Origin: Comamonadaceae bacterium
Lineage (GTDB): Bacteria; Pseudomonadota; Gammaproteobacteria; Burkholderiales; Burkholderiaceae_C
Assembly: GCA_947483455.1 (NCBI GenBank)
Contig: CANKNK010000069.1
Location: 1-7,904 of the forward strand
Length of the DNA: 7,904 nt
Direction: 5' to 3'
Part shown: one piece after another, positions 5,838 to 7,904 of the stretch
Position numbering within the stretch: the stretch's first letter is position 1
How the letters are laid out: each line of letters starts with the position of its first letter
Program-made: the position numbers and the translations under genes
The notes under the pieces: model-generated
The model's database searches: none
Told to the model about the DNA's origin: nothing
What the model saw: the letters and a program-made list of their open reading frames with translations, nothing else

Positions 5838-7005
5838 GAGCCCCACTGACCCTTCCTCCCTCGTAGGCGGCGCCCACGCGTCGGCAACAGTTTCCCAAAG
5901 TGGCGCGCCACTCCAGCCAAGCCCGGACACTTCCAATGCGGCCGCAGCGCAGCCCGTGCATTGGCCCGATGCCGCGCGCGGCCATGCGTTTGACGCCTGG
6001 TTGCAGTCGGTGCAACAGCGCTTTGGTCTACAGCCTGATAGCGTGCGCTTGGCGTCGGCCGATGCCAGCTTCCGGCGCTATTTGCGTGTAAACAGCGCAA
6101 ATAGCATCTACGGCCCCAGTTTGATCGTGATGGACGCGCCGCCAGACAAAGAGGACAGCACCGCTTTTGTCAGCGTCGCCGGCTTGTTGCAACAAGCGGG
6201 TATCCACTGCCCGCAGGTACTCGATTGGGACCAGGCGCACGGCTTTATGTTGCTGAGCGACCTAGGCGATCAGACCATGATGCAGCGTATAGACCCGGCA
6301 GCACCGCCGCCTTTGGACGTGTATTTGCAAGCGGTGGACACCTTGATTGCTTGGCAAAAGGCATCCCAGCCCGGCGTATTGCCACCCTATGACCATGCGC
6401 TTTTACGCCGTGAAATGGATTTGTTCCCGCAGTGGTACATCGCGCAGCACCGAAAAGTGGCACTCGATGTTGCGCAAAACAAAGTCTTGGACCAGGCGTT
6501 TGAAACCATCATCGCCAACAACTTGTCCTGGCCTTCGGTGTATGTGCACCGCGACTTTATGCCGCGTAACCTGATGGATGGTGGGCGCGCGCATCCGCTG
6601 GGTGTGCTGGATTTTCAGGACGCGGTGTATGGGCCTATCACTTACGACATCGCCAGCCTGATGCGCGATGCCTTTCTCAGCTGGGAAGAGGACTTTTGCC
6701 TGGATGTGACGGTGCGCTACTGGCAACAGGCGCGCAAAGCCGGCTTACCCGTGGGCGATGACTTTGGCGAGTTTTACCGGGCGGTGGAATGGATGGGCTT
6801 GCAACGGCATATCAAAATTGCCGGCATCTTTGCGCGCCTGACCCTGCGCGACGGCAAGCCCAAGTATGTGGCCGACACGCCGCGTTTTATCGGCTATATC
6901 CGCGCCACCTGCGGCCGTTACCGCGAGCTCAAACCCCTGCTTCGCCTGGTGGAGGGGATCGAGGGCATAGCGCCGCCCCAAGCTTTTTCGTTTGGCCGTG
7001 TTTAA
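5836..7005 (+). CDS. amgK: AmgK-like N-acetylmuramate/N-acetylglucosamine kinase (aminoglycoside phosphotransferase family)
   Basis: The fold is that of APH/choline kinase enzymes. In Pseudomonas the lptD-neighbouring member AmgK phosphorylates recovered MurNAc and GlcNAc at the anomeric position for peptidoglycan recycling, bypassing de novo synthesis. From the ATG at 5836 the product is 389 residues, slightly long because of a low-complexity N-terminal 40 residues rich in Ala, Ser and Pro. The kinase domain opens with DASFRRYLRV (76-85) and LIVMDAPPDKED. The catalytic loop is VHRDFMPRN (237-245: H238, D240, N245), and the metal-binding Asp is D259 in GVLDFQDAVYGP. DIASLMRDAF follows. An ATG at 5818 and a GTG at 5806 are alternative starts, and none has a strong binding site. 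The divergent position beside lptD supports AmgK. The expected partner murU is not next, so the substrate stays an inference. Confidence 0.8.
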   Translation: MSPTDPSSLVGGAHASATVSQSGAPLQPSPDTSNAAAAQPVHWPDAARGHAFDAWLQSVQQRFGLQPDSVRLASADASFRRYLRVNSANSIYGPSLIVMDAPPDKEDSTAFVSVAGLLQQAGIHCPQVLDWDQAHGFMLLSDLGDQTMMQRIDPAAPPPLDVYLQAVDTLIAWQKASQPGVLPPYDHALLRREMDLFPQWYIAQHRKVALDVAQNKVLDQAFETIIANNLSWPSVYVHRDFMPRNLMDGGRAHPLGVLDFQDAVYGPITYDIASLMRDAFLSWEEDFCLDVTVRYWQQARKAGLPVGDDFGEFYRAVEWMGLQRHIKIAGIFARLTLRDGKPKYVADTPRFIGYIRATCGRYRELKPLLRLVEGIEGIAPPQAFSFGRV

Positions 7006-7053
7006 GCATTTGTTGCCACGCCATGCCATGTCCGCACTGAGCGCTGCACGCTA

Positions 7054-7827
7054 ATGCCCCGGTTTTACTGCCCATCTCCCTTGCAAACCGGCGCGGTACT
7101 GGACCTGCCGCCCGGCCCGGCCCGCCATGTGCAGGTCTTGCGCATGCAGCCGGGCCAGACTATTACCTTGTTCAACCACGGCCCCGGCTGGGATGGGGGC
7201 TTGCAAGCGCAGCCGACAGCGGGCGAATTTGAGGCTGACATCCTGCTCATGGGCCGTAGCCAGGTGCAGGTGCGCGTCGGTGCATTCAAGGCGCGGGACT
7301 GCGAGGCCGCGCGCCGGGTGTTTATCGCTGTGGTGATGCCGGCCAATGAGCGCATGGATTGGCTGGTGGAAAAAGCCACGGAACTGGGCGTGGCCGCGAT
7401 CTATCCCTTGACCAGCGAGCGCAGCGTGCTGCGCCTCTCTGGGGAGCGTGCGGACAAAAAAATCGCGCACTGGCAAGCTGTAGCGATTGCGGCTTGCGAG
7501 CAGTGCGGCGCCAACCAGGTGCCGCGGGTGCATGCGGTACAAAGCCTGCCGCATTTTTTGCGCGATCGCGCCGGTGCAAAGTGGTCCGAAGACGCGGCGG
7601 CCCCAGCCCGATTACTGCTTTCGCTACAGGCCGACGCCAAGTCCCTGCGCCATTGGGCTGGAATGCCCAGCACGCAAGCCGCACTGGTTTTGTCTGGCCC
7701 CGAGGGTGGCTTTAGCCCCGCTGAAGAAGCGCTTGCCATAGAGGCCGGGTTTGCACCACAGTCGCTGGGTGCGCGTACTTTGCGTGCGGAGACGGCGGCC
7801 TTGGCAGCCTTGGCGCTATTGACCTGA
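7054..7827 (+). CDS. rsmE: 16S rRNA (uracil1498-N3)-methyltransferase RsmE
   Basis: RsmE methylates N3 of U1498 of 16S rRNA on the assembled 30S subunit, using S-adenosylmethionine. The 257-residue product has the N-terminal PUA-like domain (about 1-75: MPRFYCPSPL, HVQVLRMQPGQTITLF). A C-terminal SPOUT trefoil-knot domain follows (about 86-257), with MDWLVEKATELG (101-112), SERSV (121-125), IAACEQ (145-150), the SAM-site LSGPEGGFSPAEE (213-225) and LGARTLRAETAAL (238-250). All signature blocks are intact. The ATG at 7054 is the normal RsmE start (MPRFY), though its Shine-Dalgarno is weak. It follows the kinase by 48 bases containing no terminator, so the two are probably co-transcribed. Confidence 0.95.
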   Translation: MPRFYCPSPLQTGAVLDLPPGPARHVQVLRMQPGQTITLFNHGPGWDGGLQAQPTAGEFEADILLMGRSQVQVRVGAFKARDCEAARRVFIAVVMPANERMDWLVEKATELGVAAIYPLTSERSVLRLSGERADKKIAHWQAVAIAACEQCGANQVPRVHAVQSLPHFLRDRAGAKWSEDAAAPARLLLSLQADAKSLRHWAGMPSTQAALVLSGPEGGFSPAEEALAIEAGFAPQSLGARTLRAETAALAALALLT

Positions 7828-7837
7828 TTCGCTTGCT

Positions 7838-7866
7838 TGGCCGCTTTTGCTAGGCAGTCGCGGCCA
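7838..7866. terminator. Inverted repeat between rsmE and the converging gene (terminator-like)
   Basis: TGGCCGC at 7838-7844 pairs perfectly with GCGGCCA at 7860-7866 across a 15-base loop, 10 bases after the rsmE stop. It overlaps the stop of the leftward gene at 7850-7852. There is no T run on either side, so it is not a classical intrinsic terminator. It could act as an end-protecting hairpin or a weak bidirectional terminator for the converging genes. Confidence 0.3.
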
Positions 7867-7904
7867 GATCAGCCCAGCCCACTTGCAGCCATTGCTGCAA
7901 GGCG
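7850..7904 (-). CDS. C-terminal end of a leftward gene (runs off right edge)
   Basis: On the minus strand an open frame enters at the right edge and encodes 17 residues, ALQQWLQVGWADLAATA, before TAG at 7852-7850. It would converge on rsmE with 22 bases between stop codons. The composition looks protein-like, but the stretch is far too short to identify. The other two minus-strand frames were not followed to an equally plausible end. Low confidence and no family assigned. Confidence 0.35.
   Translation of the reverse strand, partial: ALQQWLQVGWADLAATA

Noticed and set aside
5783..6100. Upstream extension of the lptD reading frame by about 106 codons
   Set aside because: The extension precedes a complete signal peptide at 5782, lacks family features and runs antisense to the kinase coding sequence; it is open because of base composition.

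Overview
The window looks like chromosomal DNA from a betaproteobacterium, most likely a Burkholderiales member close to the Comamonadaceae. That placement is inferred from GC-rich coding sequence, protein character and the envelope/ribosome gene neighbourhood (lptD-surA-rsmA diverging from an AmgK-type sugar kinase). No search was run. No tRNA, rRNA, insertion sequence, CRISPR or prophage gene is visible. Most of the window is ordinary core genome.

Layout, left to right. Positions 1-229 hold the 5' part of an unrecognised gene reading left and running off the edge. Positions 230-630 are a long intergenic region. Its left third is strikingly AT-rich (about 27% GC by hand count over 231-360) and carries a 10-base direct repeat, a perfect palindrome and a plausible sigma-70 promoter. 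Its right part can form several short hairpins. At 631-1317 is an OmpR/PhoB-type response regulator reading right, probably starting at a TTG codon, with no sensor kinase in view. It converges stop-to-stop, with zero spacing, on a leftward cluster. In transcription order that cluster is lptD (5782-3473), surA (3460-2138) and rsmA (2097-1318). Diverging from lptD are an AmgK-like anhydromuropeptide-recycling sugar kinase (5836-7005) and rsmE (7054-7827). The last 55 bases appear to hold the C-terminus of a leftward gene that converges on rsmE.

How the genes fit together. SurA is the periplasmic chaperone that helps fold outer-membrane barrels, and LptD, the LPS-inserting barrel made from the adjacent gene, is a classic client. 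RsmA and RsmE both methylate 16S rRNA near the decoding region. The AmgK-like kinase feeds recovered N-acetylmuramic acid back to peptidoglycan precursors. Two genes that commonly sit here in relatives are missing from their usual places: pdxA between surA and rsmA, and murU directly after amgK.

The least explained part is the response-regulator leader (230-630) together with the unknown gene that diverges from it. I did not find convincing evidence of a new multi-gene system.
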